A stretch of 64,000 bases of DNA from Flavobacteriales bacterium (GCA_016719225.1 JADKAN010000004.1:124001-188000), one strand, 5' to 3'. Shown: positions 25,268 to 35,188, counted from the first letter of the stretch. Translations and numbers: made by a program. The notes: generated by a model not told the origin, from the letters alone.

Positions 25268-26776
25268 TTAGCCCTTGTTCACACCGACCTTGAGCTTCTT
25301 GCCCACATTGAGGTGGCGTGTGTTCAGATCGCCGTTCAAACGTTTGATGTCATCCACCGTGACGCCTGGGTAGTTCTTGGCGATCCCCCAGAGCGTATCG
25401 CCCGGTTGAACAGTATGATAGATGTACTCCAGTTCACTTGGTGTCGCTGATCCTTGAGCTTCCACTTTTTCCGTCTCTACCTGGGCCGCTTGGGCCGTCA
25501 CGGCTACAGGAGAGGAGTACCGCTTCACTACCAATTGTTGCCCAGCATGAATGTGGTCGCTGCGCAAGCTGTTCCAACTGCGTAGATCTCGCACCGATAC
25601 CCCATTCCGTGACGCGATCACCCCGAGCGATTCACCTCGGCGGACAACATGTGTTTTCGTTTTTTGGGTTCCCGAGGACTTCTGAACCATCGTTACAGCC
25701 GACGCTGAGGCCGACGCCGACGCCGGTGCAGGATTACTGATATCCGGTTGGTAGGAACGGGATATCGTGTCCTCCTGTTCAATAATGCCCGCAACTAATG
25801 TCCGGGGCACATATATCGTGGCCGGGCCGTCCATCTTGGGCACATATCCCGTCTTGAACATCGGGTTGAGGTCCAACAACTCTTGTGGGTTGGCTCCGGT
25901 AATGGCAGCTAATTGGGACAGTTGTAACGGATATCGCACTTGGATGGTGTCCACCTCATAAGCGCAATAATTAGGGATCACCGGGTACATGTTGTGGTCC
26001 GCCGCATGGTTGAAGATGTAATTCACAGCGATGAAGGCGGGTACGTAACCACGTGTCTCGCGCGGCAGGTTGGCATAGATGGACCAATAATCCAGCTTGC
26101 CTCCCGAACGGCGGATGGCCTTGTTCACATTCCCCGGACCACAGTTGTAGGCCGCCAAGGCGAGTTGCCAATCACCGAAGATGCCGTACAGGTCCTTCAG
26201 GTAGCGGCAAGCAGCATCGGTGCTTTTGTAAATGTCGCAGCGTTCGTCCACATAGCTGTCAACACGCAGACCGTACATTTTCCCGGTCCCGATCATGAAC
26301 TGCCAGAGACCCACCGCTGCCGCACGCGAACGAGCACCTGGATAGAGTGCACTTTCAACCACGGCGAGGTATTTGAGCTCCTGCGGAAGGCCGTAACGGT
26401 CGAGTGCCTGTTCGAAAATGGGGAAATACAACTCCTTGAGACCAAGCATGCGCTGGGTCTGTTCGCGCCGGCTCTGTGCGTAAAGATTGATGTATGCCTG
26501 CACCGGTTCGTTGTACGTGAGTTTGAACGGGCTCTTCTCATCAAGTTCCAGAAGGCGCTGCTGGTACACCTCAGGGCTGTAAGTGGGAACTGCGTCCGGT
26601 GCAAAATGATGGACATTCAACGCCGAAACGTCCGTGGAAAAAGCATCATTCTTCAACCACGGCAAGATGCTGAGCTTGTCCAAGTTCTCCAGGACCGGAT
26701 CATCGGCAGGCACGGAGTTCTGCGCCAACAGCGCGCCGGCGGAGAACAGTGCGAGGAATAGGTGAATGTTGCGCAT
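25268..26776 (-). CDS. mltD: membrane-bound lytic murein transglycosylase D-like protein with LysM domains
   Basis: The 502-residue protein cleaves peptidoglycan glycan strands. It has a signal peptide (MRNIHLFLALFSAGALLAQ), a helical region and an SLT domain with catalytic glutamate E141 in LAVVESALYPGARSRAAAVG, followed by GLWQFMIGTGKMYGL and LALAAYNCGPGNVNKAI. Two LysM modules for glycan binding lie near residues 375-420 (HVVRRGESLGVIASRNGV) and 450-498 (HTVQPGDTLWGIAKNYPG), joined by an Ala-Ser-rich linker. It ends 3 bases from the convergent ptrB stop with no terminator between them. Confidence 0.95.
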   Translation of the reverse strand: MRNIHLFLALFSAGALLAQNSVPADDPVLENLDKLSILPWLKNDAFSTDVSALNVHHFAPDAVPTYSPEVYQQRLLELDEKSPFKLTYNEPVQAYINLYAQSRREQTQRMLGLKELYFPIFEQALDRYGLPQELKYLAVVESALYPGARSRAAAVGLWQFMIGTGKMYGLRVDSYVDERCDIYKSTDAACRYLKDLYGIFGDWQLALAAYNCGPGNVNKAIRRSGGKLDYWSIYANLPRETRGYVPAFIAVNYIFNHAADHNMYPVIPNYCAYEVDTIQVRYPLQLSQLAAITGANPQELLDLNPMFKTGYVPKMDGPATIYVPRTLVAGIIEQEDTISRSYQPDISNPAPASASASASAVTMVQKSSGTQKTKTHVVRRGESLGVIASRNGVSVRDLRSWNSLRSDHIHAGQQLVVKRYSSPVAVTAQAAQVETEKVEAQGSATPSELEYIYHTVQPGDTLWGIAKNYPGVTVDDIKRLNGDLNTRHLNVGKKLKVGVNKG

Positions 26777-26974
26777 GGGTTTGCGAATATCCTGTTTAAT
26801 ACGGGATCGATCCGGGATTGTTGCCTCGGAAAGGTAAACGATCGATCGTGGACATGCAACCTCTACATGACATGCCCATTGCCTGGAGCAGATTACAACG
26901 GACGCACTTCCAAGTGCCTAACCGTTTTAGTGTCCGGTCAAGGCCGAACAAAGAACCAACCGTTCTCTCCTTCC

Positions 26975-28384
26975 TTACTGAGGGAAACACCTTTTTGCCA
27001 TTGCCAGCAATTGCAGGTCGGCGAAAGGCTTTGCCATCAATTGGGTGCCGAAGGGCATCCCGTTGCCATGGGTCCCTGTAGGAAGGGAAATGGCGGGCAC
27101 GCCCGCTAGGTTGGCTTGCACGGTAAAAATATCCTGCAGGTACATGGACACGGGGTCGCTGATGTGGCCTTTTTGAAAGGCCGTGGTGGGGCAGGTGGGC
27201 GTCATTACCAGATCATAAAGCTCCAACGCTCTCACCGTATTATCGCGCACCATTCGGCGGACCCGCATGGCCTGCGCATAATAAGCATCGTAGTGGCCGA
27301 CGCTCAGCACGAAGGTGCCCAGTAGAATGCGCCGTTTAACCTCCGGACCGAACCCTTCCGTTCGGCTCAAGCGGTAGGTCTCATCAACCCCCTTTGCCGT
27401 TTTGGACCGGTGTCCGTAGCGAATGCCATCGAAGCGTCCCAAATTGCTGCTGGCCTCCGCCGTGGATAGAATATAATACGTAGGAACGAAGAGGTCCGCC
27501 ATGGGCAGGTCGATCGGCTCTACAACATGGCCTTCTTCTTTCAAACGGCCCACATGTGCTTCAAAATGGGCTTTGATCCCGGCGTCCATTCCCGGGTGCT
27601 CAACACATTGGCGATAGTATCCGATACGCAGTGGTCCCGAACCGGGCGATGGCTCCTCCACAGGCCGCTGGCTGCTGGTGTTGTCCAATGGGTCCGTGCC
27701 CGCCATGATGCGGTAGGCCATCTCGGCGTCGGTGATGTCATGGGCCAACGGGCCTATTTGGTCGAAACTGCTCGCAAAGGCAATGAGACCATAACGGCTG
27801 ATCCGGCCATATGTGGGCTTAAAGCCTGCAACACCGCAGAAGGAGGCCGGCTGACGGATGGACCCGCCGGTATCGCTGCCGATAGCGATATGGCACAGGC
27901 CTGCCGCAAGGCTCGCTGCCGCACCACCGCTACTGCCGCCTGGCACCCGCGAGGGATCCAGTGGGTTGGCCACGGCTCCATAAGCGCTGTTCTCGTTGCT
28001 ACTTCCCATTGCGAACTCGTCGCAGTTGGTCCGGCCGATGATCACCGCATCAGCGTCCAGCAGGCGTTGTACCGCGGTCGCGGTGAACGGGCTTTCGTAA
28101 CCTTCCAGCATTTTAGATGATGCTGATACGCGGTGGCCCGCATAGCACAGGTTGTCCTTGATGCTGATGATGGCGCCCGCCAAAGGCCCAGCGGTGCCGT
28201 TGGCCAACTTGGCGTCCACTTCGGCGGCCTTTGCCAATGAGCTTTCTTCGAACAGTTCCAAGAAAATATTCAGCCGGGAGTGCTCCTTCGCACGATCAAG
28301 AGCCGCTTGAGCCAATGCCTTTACGGAAATGGCACCGGAAGCCAATCGGGCCTTGGCCTCGTGAAACGTTCGCGGGGTGTTCAT
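26975..28384 (-). CDS. gatA: Asp-tRNA(Asn)/Glu-tRNA(Gln) amidotransferase subunit A
   Basis: GatA is the glutaminase of the GatCAB complex that amidates misacylated Glu-tRNA(Gln) and Asp-tRNA(Asn). The 469-residue protein carries the amidase triad: K76 in ISIKDNLCYAG, S151 in RVPGGSSGGAAAS, and S175 in SDTGGSIRQPA. TYGRISRYGLIAFASSFDQ and the C-terminal VQANLAGVPAISLPTG are also typical. gatB and gatC are not in the window. The gene lies 19 bases downstream of tatA on the same strand. Confidence 0.96.
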   Translation of the reverse strand: MNTPRTFHEAKARLASGAISVKALAQAALDRAKEHSRLNIFLELFEESSLAKAAEVDAKLANGTAGPLAGAIISIKDNLCYAGHRVSASSKMLEGYESPFTATAVQRLLDADAVIIGRTNCDEFAMGSSNENSAYGAVANPLDPSRVPGGSSGGAAASLAAGLCHIAIGSDTGGSIRQPASFCGVAGFKPTYGRISRYGLIAFASSFDQIGPLAHDITDAEMAYRIMAGTDPLDNTSSQRPVEEPSPGSGPLRIGYYRQCVEHPGMDAGIKAHFEAHVGRLKEEGHVVEPIDLPMADLFVPTYYILSTAEASSNLGRFDGIRYGHRSKTAKGVDETYRLSRTEGFGPEVKRRILLGTFVLSVGHYDAYYAQAMRVRRMVRDNTVRALELYDLVMTPTCPTTAFQKGHISDPVSMYLQDIFTVQANLAGVPAISLPTGTHGNGMPFGTQLMAKPFADLQLLAMAKRCFPQ

Positions 28385-28403
28385 CGCGCGGTGCGCGTGC
28401 GGT

Positions 28404-28565
28404 TCAGGGGTTGCTCGAAGGGGGGGCGTCGTCCTTCTGGGCGTCCTTGAACTCCTTCATCCCCTTACCCAGCCCACGCATGAGCTCGGGAATTTTCTTG
28501 CCGCCGAACAAAAGCAGCACCAACGCAACGATGAGGATGATCTCCGTAGGGCCTAGTCTTCCCAT
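28404..28565 (-). CDS. tatA: Sec-independent translocase subunit TatA
   Basis: This 53-residue gene begins at the ATG on the minus strand at 28563-28565. The protein reads MGRLGPTEIILIVALVLLLF then GGKKIPELMRGLGKGMKEFK, which is the TatA/TatB layout of a short N-terminal membrane helix, a hinge (FGGKK) and an amphipathic helix with the conserved FGGKKIPEL motif. TatA multimerises to form the pore for folded twin-arginine substrates. It precedes gatA by 19 bases and has a promoter box 42 bases upstream. It is shorter than many TatA proteins, with a clipped acidic tail. Confidence 0.92.
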   Translation of the reverse strand: MGRLGPTEIILIVALVLLLFGGKKIPELMRGLGKGMKEFKDAQKDDAPPSSNP

Positions 28566-28885
28566 GGTTGAACGCGTGGCGCGATAAGAGCGACCGAACG
28601 CGAATGCAAATGTAGTGTGAAGGAAGTTGGTGGGGATGAGCTGTGTTCGCTACCGCGAACGGGCCGGGTTGCAAATGATCACCGGCTGCACCTGCGGGAA
28701 GATCATCAGGCACGGTTCAAAACTTTATTTCCCTCACGATGTCGGGCCACTCGAATATTTACATTAATTGCCATCCCTAATCAATTTAAGATGCTTATCT
28801 GCCCCCCCCGTCGCAACGCATCGCAGGTTTCGTAGCCCGCACATGGGTTGATCTCTTTCGCTGCGGTGCAGGTCGCATTTGGGTA
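28566..28885. other. intergenic region between tatA and the SprB-repeat gene
   Basis: This 320-base stretch separates divergent genes. It contains the tatA promoter box at 28607-28614, an AT-rich segment around 28755-28795, a run of eight C residues at 28802-28809 and no gene. An ATG-less upstream extension of the gene at 28886 is possible within its last 95 bases, as the frame is open back to a TAA at 28787-28789. Confidence 0.5.
28607..28614 (-). promoter_or_regulatory. Bacteroidota -7 box TACATTTG for tatA-gatA
   Basis: On the minus strand the sequence TACATTTG matches TAnnTTTG and lies 42 bases upstream of the tatA ATG. The same eight bases appear upstream of prs (53160-53167). Confidence 0.55.
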
Positions 28886-30409
28886 ATGGCCTTGATGGTG
28901 CCAGTCTTGAGCGTCCATGCACAGAGTCCATTGGCCATCACCCTCCAACCCAGCAATTATCAGGGCTACCAGATCAGTTGCTTCGGCAAGCAGAACGGTT
29001 CCATCAACGCTACCATTTCAGGTGGTGCGGCACCTTACCAAAAAAGCTGGTCCAACGGGGCCACCTCGGAAGACCTTTCCGGACTTCCCGCTGGCTACTA
29101 CAAACTCACCGTTACCGATGCGGACTCCACTGTGATAGTGGCGGACATTACGTTGAACGAACCAACGCAACTGGTCGTACTTACGGAGCCTTACATTTTT
29201 CCGAACAGCTACAATGTAAGCTGCTTCGATTGCTACAACGGCAGTATCGACGTTACGGTACAGCAAGGTGTTCCGCCCTACACCTACCTATGGAATGACA
29301 GTATAACAACCACGCAGGACCGCAGCGGGTTGGGCGCGAAGAAGTTCTTCGTTGTGGTGAAGGACTCCCATAACTGTTGGGTAAAGTCCGAGACCATGAT
29401 GCTCGTTCAACCGGAACGGAGTGTTTGGGCCATGGGTGGGAACACGGGCACCACCCCTGGCCAACAATACATCGGCACTGCGGATAACAAGGACCTGGTT
29501 TTCAAAAGCAACAATGTGGAGCGTATGCGGATCAAAGGCAATGGCGCGATAGCCTTGGTGGATTCCGCAATTGGGGTCGGCATGCTCTATCGCGATGTGG
29601 ATGGCGTTTTGAAAGTGGGTGGCGGTCCTTCACTCCCAAGCTATCCGGTCTCACCTTGTGCAATTGATGTGGGCTTTTCCCCATTCTGGAAAACCACAGG
29701 CAACGATTTTAGTATTCTCTGTCCAGGGTCTATCGACCCGCAAATCGGAACCTTGGATAATAGGAACTTGCACTTCGTCACCAACGGTGTGGAACGCATG
29801 AAGTTAACGGTAGGTGGTAACCTCGGTATCGGTACCACCGAACCCGAAGCCACGCTCCATGTGGCCGGCAACCTTATCGTCAAACAAAACCCGGAAGGCG
29901 ATATCGTAACCTCTTCTTCGGACTCCGCTGGCACTACGCTTTGGGCAAGGAACAGCAAAGCCGCTTGGGGCCTGTCCATTGATACCGCAGGACACGGGCA
30001 TATCCTGGGGGATTGGAACAACCCGCATCCGTTAATGACCTTCTCCTACAACAAGGTAGGCATCGGCACGGAAAACATGCCCGGTGACGATTTCAATCTG
30101 TTCGTAAGCAAAGGCATCTTAGCCGAGAAGGTCAAAGTGAAACTGCCCGGCAGCTGGCCGGATTACGTCTTTGCCGAGGAGTACCGGTTAATGCCCTTGC
30201 CGGAACTGCGGGATTTCCTAAAACGGAACAAGCACCTGCCCGGCATCCCCTCGGCCCAGGAATTAGAGAAGGATGGAGGCATCGACCTCGGCCAAATGCA
30301 CCAAAACCTCTTGCGCACCGTGGAAGACCAAGCGCTTTACATATTGGAACTGGAAAAGCGGGTTGATAAGTTGGAGCAGATCATTACGAACCTGCCAAGC
30401 ACCAAGTGA
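28886..30409 (+). CDS. secreted protein with two SprB repeats and fibre-like C-terminal coiled coil
   Basis: The 507-residue product starts MALMVPVLSVHAQ, a hydrophobic start with no basic residue; the frame is open to 28790, so a non-ATG start further upstream giving a normal signal peptide is possible. Two SprB-like repeats follow: SCFGKQNGSINATISGGAAP with WSNGATSEDLSGLPAGYY, and SCFDCYNGSIDVTVQQGVPP. A middle region of beta-helix-like phrases (NVERMRIKGNGAIAL, LGIGTTEPEATLHVAGN) leads to a C-terminal EEYRLMPLPELRDFLKRNKH and HLPGIPSAQEL, then a coiled coil (ILELEKRVDKLEQIITNL). Such C-termini resemble self-trimerising tail-fibre or surface fibre proteins. No T9SS domain is seen, so the export route is unclear. 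It overlaps the next gene by one base. Confidence 0.78.
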   Translation: MALMVPVLSVHAQSPLAITLQPSNYQGYQISCFGKQNGSINATISGGAAPYQKSWSNGATSEDLSGLPAGYYKLTVTDADSTVIVADITLNEPTQLVVLTEPYIFPNSYNVSCFDCYNGSIDVTVQQGVPPYTYLWNDSITTTQDRSGLGAKKFFVVVKDSHNCWVKSETMMLVQPERSVWAMGGNTGTTPGQQYIGTADNKDLVFKSNNVERMRIKGNGAIALVDSAIGVGMLYRDVDGVLKVGGGPSLPSYPVSPCAIDVGFSPFWKTTGNDFSILCPGSIDPQIGTLDNRNLHFVTNGVERMKLTVGGNLGIGTTEPEATLHVAGNLIVKQNPEGDIVTSSSDSAGTTLWARNSKAAWGLSIDTAGHGHILGDWNNPHPLMTFSYNKVGIGTENMPGDDFNLFVSKGILAEKVKVKLPGSWPDYVFAEEYRLMPLPELRDFLKRNKHLPGIPSAQELEKDGGIDLGQMHQNLLRTVEDQALYILELEKRVDKLEQIITNLPSTK

Positions 30410-33400
30410 TGAACGCTCATCCACTCCACTTGCGGGCTTGTGTGTACGGCAGGAACAAGTGCAACCACCTGCTCTCGCGAACGCTACCGGTATTGGCCAT
30501 CGCATTGGGCACCGGGGCCTTTGCCCAAACCACATTTCCGTTGACCCCCTCGGAGCATGATATCCAAAATGTGAATTGGACGAGCGGGGTCCATCTGGAG
30601 CATTTTCCACAACCCATCGTTGCTCCGGGGGATCCTTCTTCTCCCGTGTCGATCTCCGACTTGGCATACGCCGAATTTGTTTCCGGAACGGAAGTGGAAC
30701 TTACCGGCGGGTTTTACGCCGGTGACTTTTCCGGGAACGAAAGTTTTATCGCCAAGATCGATCAAGAGCTGGGTACGCCGGAAGATGTGGTTGTGATCGC
30801 ACCGAATCCCGCAACGCATCTCATTGACAACGTAGTACACGTGGAAAAGTGGGAAAAGCTGGAGATCGGGTTCAAGTTGCCACCAGCCTATCAGCAGGCT
30901 ATCGATCGTTTCTTCAACCACTACTATTCCAATGGGGTAACCAGCGATGCCACTCCCGGCAATGTGGACGCAGTGCATGACCTGAACCCTTATGCGGACG
31001 ACTCCTTGCAGCTGGTGATAATGTTAACCAGCCCTTCAAATGCGCAACGCATGAAATTCGGTTTTTACATGAAGAAGGGAATGTGGGCCAGTACAAGCCC
31101 ATTGGCAAAACTCACGGCGGACACTACTGGTCCACTCGTCCCCTACCATGTTCATTTTCGGTTTACACCGGATGAAGAGGGGCCATGGCAGTTCTCCATT
31201 TCCATTAAAGCGCCGCATACCGAAAACCTGTATGACTACCCGTTGCAACCACTTATGTTTTCATCATACAGTTTCGTTTGCGATTCGCCATTGCCGGACA
31301 ATCACGGCCCGCTGCATATGAACGCCACAAACAGGCGCACGCTCCAATTCGAGGACAGTACCGCATTCTTTGGATTGGGTACGAACTTGGCCGGTGCGCA
31401 CCATGGCAATTTCGGGGCGTCTATTGACACAAATTCCTATTGGTATTCCAATTACCAGCGCGACTATCAAGTAATGGGCCAGGCCATGGGGACATTGCAC
31501 GACGTTGGTGGTAATTATATGCGGATGTGGTTGGATCGGCACCTTGCCGCACCGGAATATGTGAACCTCGGTGTGTATGACGCCTACCTTACACCACCCG
31601 TTTGCGATTCTGCAGAAAGCACCGATGAACCCTGTGACGTAGGTTATACAAAGGGCTACGCCGCCAATTGCCAGTACCAGTGTTGGGCATTTGATTCCTT
31701 GTTGGAACAAGCCCATGCGAACGACCTGTACATCCAATTGTGCATAGAATCGAATTATCCGGGGAATGATGGGGAGAAGCTGTCTTGGGGTGCAAATCCG
31801 TATGTTATCCACTACTTGGATGCGTATAGGGACAACGAATGGCCGGGGTGGCCTACTAATCCTTATGATGTTAAAATGTTCTTCTATAAGAACGGCGACC
31901 CTCAGTATAAGAACGAGGGCGTGTTCTATTACTGGAAACGCAGGTACAAATACATAATGGCACGCTGGGGCTATTCCGTGAACATCGCTTCCATTGAGCC
32001 GTTCAATGAAGTGGACCAAATGCTTACCTACCAGCAGATGCCGAATGGTCTGGGGACCAACAACGCTCCCTTCAACTCATGCAATTCGTACTATGCCGCC
32101 AACATTGCAAGCCGTGGAATATGCCGGGAAAATCGTGGCCCTTGGCAAAAGGACCCTCTATTGCCCGGCACCATCAACCAATGGCTTACGGACATTATGG
32201 CGTTTGTGAGGGACCCGGTGGATACTGCACACCCCGCCACATCTCCTTTGGGCGAAGACAAGAAGCTCTTCCTGATGAGCTACACCGACCGCTACCAACC
32301 GGGCAATGAGCCGCCGGGCTTTTTCCAGCCCTTCAACAACCCGAAGTTGGACATTATAGATGTGCATCGCGGACTTTATTGGGGTGAAGGTGAGGTAAGC
32401 AATAGTTTCGATCTGGATCAGAACTTCCGAGATAACTTCCATCCAGGGGGCTTGAAGAAGCCCTTCCATAACGGAGAGTACAACACTTACGCCCTAAGAA
32501 GTGACACAAGCGACCTTAACATCGGGCATGAATACAACACTGGAAAAATCTTCGACAATTACGACGTTTCCTTCCACAACGAAATCTGGGCATCCACCTT
32601 CTTTGGTAACTTCGCCGCTGGTACCAGTTGGGCCTGGGAACGTGTGTTTTGGTGGCCGGATGCGCTGCCGGTGCCGCCGCCTGAAAACATTACTCAAAAC
32701 CCCTTCAATCCAATCCATACAAACATCCTTGGTGCTCATAATATTTTGAACCCAAACGGCGAACCCGTCCAAGTGCGAAATCGCACCACCTACCACATCT
32801 TCAAACCACTTTCGAACTTCTTGACAAATCCCAATCTCCAAGCCTACAACTTCTTCGGCGGAGACTTTGTACCACATAAGGTGTTTGATGACGGGAATAA
32901 GATCGAGGTGTATTATCTGACCGACTCAAGCAACACCATGGCCATAGGATGGGTGCATAACTTGAATGCTTATTGGGAGAAGCATTATTATGTGAAGAAC
33001 GACCCAACGCTACAGAATTTCTTTGGTTGTACCGCGCCAGATACTCAGAAGGTATCTATATCTGGCCTGCAACCTGGCGCGGATTACCACATTACATGGT
33101 TTCCAACGCGCATGAACGACACCATTCATCCTGCGGATGCAGTGGATACAAGTGGCACTGGCACCGTATTGTTGGACATGAGTACGGCTCCACTCGGCGA
33201 TACCTTGAACCTATATCTGGATACGTTGCACACGGATTACGGCTTCATCATTGCATTGCAACCGGTACTCAGAGGAATGCAGGTTCCAATTGACACAGTA
33301 TTGGAGGTCTCGCAGCACGAATGGGATTACTATCTATATCCAAACCCCACTAGGAATCAGGTGAGCCTCGTTTTGCCCGACGATGCTGTCGTGGACATTG

Positions 33401-33555
33401 CAATCTATGACCTTTCAGGGAGACGCTTACAGCTTTGGAGCAATCTTCAGGGACCGCAAGTACAAATCCCCACAAATCAACTTGCGCAAGGTGCCTATTT
33501 AGTTCAGGTAGCTACAGGCGTGAACAGCCGGACTAAACCTTTGATTATTCGCTGA
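30409..33555 (+). CDS. GH-A clan glycoside hydrolase with DUF5060-like N-terminus and T9SS sorting domain
   Basis: The 1048-residue secreted enzyme has a signal peptide ending near GAFAQ, an N-terminal DUF5060-like beta domain (DNVVHVEKWEKLEIGFKLPP), a catalytic TIM-barrel of GH5-like type and a T9SS C-terminal domain (YYLYPNPTRNQVSLVLPDD onward). The acid/base glutamate is E534 in SIEPFNEVDQM, the proposed nucleophile is E690 in PFHNGEYNTY, and WLDRHLAAPEY and HRGLYWGEGEV are barrel strands. The substrate is a polysaccharide of unknown kind. The ATG at 30409 shares one base with the upstream stop codon, so translation is coupled; a GTG one codon earlier is also possible. Confidence 0.82.
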   Translation: MNAHPLHLRACVYGRNKCNHLLSRTLPVLAIALGTGAFAQTTFPLTPSEHDIQNVNWTSGVHLEHFPQPIVAPGDPSSPVSISDLAYAEFVSGTEVELTGGFYAGDFSGNESFIAKIDQELGTPEDVVVIAPNPATHLIDNVVHVEKWEKLEIGFKLPPAYQQAIDRFFNHYYSNGVTSDATPGNVDAVHDLNPYADDSLQLVIMLTSPSNAQRMKFGFYMKKGMWASTSPLAKLTADTTGPLVPYHVHFRFTPDEEGPWQFSISIKAPHTENLYDYPLQPLMFSSYSFVCDSPLPDNHGPLHMNATNRRTLQFEDSTAFFGLGTNLAGAHHGNFGASIDTNSYWYSNYQRDYQVMGQAMGTLHDVGGNYMRMWLDRHLAAPEYVNLGVYDAYLTPPVCDSAESTDEPCDVGYTKGYAANCQYQCWAFDSLLEQAHANDLYIQLCIESNYPGNDGEKLSWGANPYVIHYLDAYRDNEWPGWPTNPYDVKMFFYKNGDPQYKNEGVFYYWKRRYKYIMARWGYSVNIASIEPFNEVDQMLTYQQMPNGLGTNNAPFNSCNSYYAANIASRGICRENRGPWQKDPLLPGTINQWLTDIMAFVRDPVDTAHPATSPLGEDKKLFLMSYTDRYQPGNEPPGFFQPFNNPKLDIIDVHRGLYWGEGEVSNSFDLDQNFRDNFHPGGLKKPFHNGEYNTYALRSDTSDLNIGHEYNTGKIFDNYDVSFHNEIWASTFFGNFAAGTSWAWERVFWWPDALPVPPPENITQNPFNPIHTNILGAHNILNPNGEPVQVRNRTTYHIFKPLSNFLTNPNLQAYNFFGGDFVPHKVFDDGNKIEVYYLTDSSNTMAIGWVHNLNAYWEKHYYVKNDPTLQNFFGCTAPDTQKVSISGLQPGADYHITWFPTRMNDTIHPADAVDTSGTGTVLLDMSTAPLGDTLNLYLDTLHTDYGFIIALQPVLRGMQVPIDTVLEVSQHEWDYYLYPNPTRNQVSLVLPDDAVVDIAIYDLSGRRLQLWSNLQGPQVQIPTNQLAQGAYLVQVATGVNSRTKPLIIR

Positions 33556-33558
33556 TCC

Positions 33559-35091
33559 ATGAAGAATTTGATGTTTCCATTCCTCTTTTTTGCTTTCAAT
33601 GCTTTGAATGCTCAAAGCGGCTTCGAAAAATTATATACGCAATCAGGTTCATTAAAAAGCATTGAATTGGATAATGGCAATTTGCTAGTTGGAATTGGTG
33701 GCGGACCGGGTGCGACCGGACTCTCTCTTACGGACACACAAGGCAACATTCTTCAAGCCAACTCTTACGTACAGTGGCCATTATTGGGTCCTGGGTCATT
33801 TAGACGAGACAATGTTAACGGTGTTTACTTCGTGACAGGTTATGTTGACGGTTTTTGCCAAGGACATACGCAGATTTTTCCTGTCATCGGGAAAATGGAC
33901 TTGGTTGGGAGTATCATATATTTAAAACGTTACGTATTGAACGAGGGTTGCCAATCACTCGCCATTGATTTAGAAACTACAAACGACAACGGAGTGGTCA
34001 CTTGGGGCTGGCGAACAAATTTTTTCGCTCTTCGCGTTGACTCCAACCTGAACCATGTTTGGTCCAAGCACTTTGACCGCCACGGTGGGTTCCAGTTCAT
34101 AAAGGAGTTGCCGAGCGGGGACCTGTTGGCGGGCATCAACATGGATACCGCTGGGGTGGTGGTGGCAAGGATGGACCCCGCCGGGAATTTTCTCTGGTGC
34201 AAGAGTTACATACGCCCCGGCGGCATCGTGCAGGATTGCGTTGTTGAAAATGATAGCACCTTCATCATCACCGGGTTTACGGACAGTTTGTCCAACGGGA
34301 ACCAAAAGTTGTTCATGATGAACTTGAACGGAACGGGCGATGTACAATGGTGCCGTGGCTACAACAGCGTATTCCAATGGCGAGCCGATTACCCACAGCG
34401 CATCGTAAAAACCCTTGACAACAATTACGCCATGATCGCCATCAGCGGAGGCCACCCGGTACTCATGAAGACCAACACGAACGGAGACACGCTCTGGACA
34501 CGCGCAGCGGGAATCCCGAACTACGGTTATGAAACTGCGGACCTATTGGCTTATTCGGATGGCGGTTTCCTATACAGTGGAATCATTCTTGGCAATCTTC
34601 CTAACATGAACACAGGCCTGCCCTACATTTTCAAAACGGATTCACTCGGCCACCTTCCTTGCTCGGAAACCCAACCACCTCAAATCACCGTTTCGGAACT
34701 ATTTCCTGTAGACAGTTCATTTACGCTCACTTCAGTGGATGGAGCAACGGCCTATACCGCCTCTGTCAGCGACACGGTCTATGATCCTGTTGTGGTCTAT
34801 GACGGCTGTACATTCACCACCAGCATAGCTCCTATAATCTCGCATGCCCGGCCACCCAAGGTCCATCCCAACCCCAACACCGGTCATTTCACCGTAGAGT
34901 TCACCGATCCGCTTACTGTGGACAGCTTTTACTCGGTGTACGATGCAGTGGGTAAATTACTGTTGCAACGGCCCTTGGTAAAAGGGCAAGAGAGCGAGGA
35001 GGTCGATCTTTCGCGCTTTGGCAAGGGTACCTATTTGCTTCGCATTACCGACCGGGATGGGGTTTGCAATGAACGGGTTGTTGTGCAGTAA
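33559..35091 (+). CDS. secreted propeller-like protein with T9SS sorting domain
   Basis: The 510-residue protein has a signal peptide (MKNLMFPFLFFAFNALNAQ) followed by repeated about 50-residue units with G-D-x-x-W phrases (GNFLWCKSYIRPGGIVQDC, GTGDVQWCRGYNSV, GDTLWTRAAGIPN), as in T9SS proteins with a beta-propeller fold. The C-terminal domain (VHPNPNTGHFTVEFTDPL ending DGVCNERVVVQ) is a type A sorting domain. It starts 4 bases after the glycoside hydrolase stop, so it is probably in the same transcript. Base composition in its first 400 bases is AT-richer than its neighbours. Function unknown. Confidence 0.82.
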   Translation: MKNLMFPFLFFAFNALNAQSGFEKLYTQSGSLKSIELDNGNLLVGIGGGPGATGLSLTDTQGNILQANSYVQWPLLGPGSFRRDNVNGVYFVTGYVDGFCQGHTQIFPVIGKMDLVGSIIYLKRYVLNEGCQSLAIDLETTNDNGVVTWGWRTNFFALRVDSNLNHVWSKHFDRHGGFQFIKELPSGDLLAGINMDTAGVVVARMDPAGNFLWCKSYIRPGGIVQDCVVENDSTFIITGFTDSLSNGNQKLFMMNLNGTGDVQWCRGYNSVFQWRADYPQRIVKTLDNNYAMIAISGGHPVLMKTNTNGDTLWTRAAGIPNYGYETADLLAYSDGGFLYSGIILGNLPNMNTGLPYIFKTDSLGHLPCSETQPPQITVSELFPVDSSFTLTSVDGATAYTASVSDTVYDPVVVYDGCTFTTSIAPIISHARPPKVHPNPNTGHFTVEFTDPLTVDSFYSVYDAVGKLLLQRPLVKGQESEEVDLSRFGKGTYLLRITDRDGVCNERVVVQ

Positions 35092-35162
35092 GTTTGGTGG
35101 GTTATGAGGTGCTTTCATTCTTCCAAGCGCACGAGCGTGGACGCTCGCGCGAGTTTCGGGCG

Positions 35163-35188
35163 ATACTTCGATGTGCGCAGTGCTGGCA
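35163..35188. repeat. direct repeat, left copy (26 bp), matching envC-like gene
   Basis: Bases 35163-35188 match 35968-35993 at 25 of 26 positions in the same orientation. The right copy is part of the envC-like coding region, so the left copy appears to be a duplicated piece of that gene. Confidence 0.75.
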
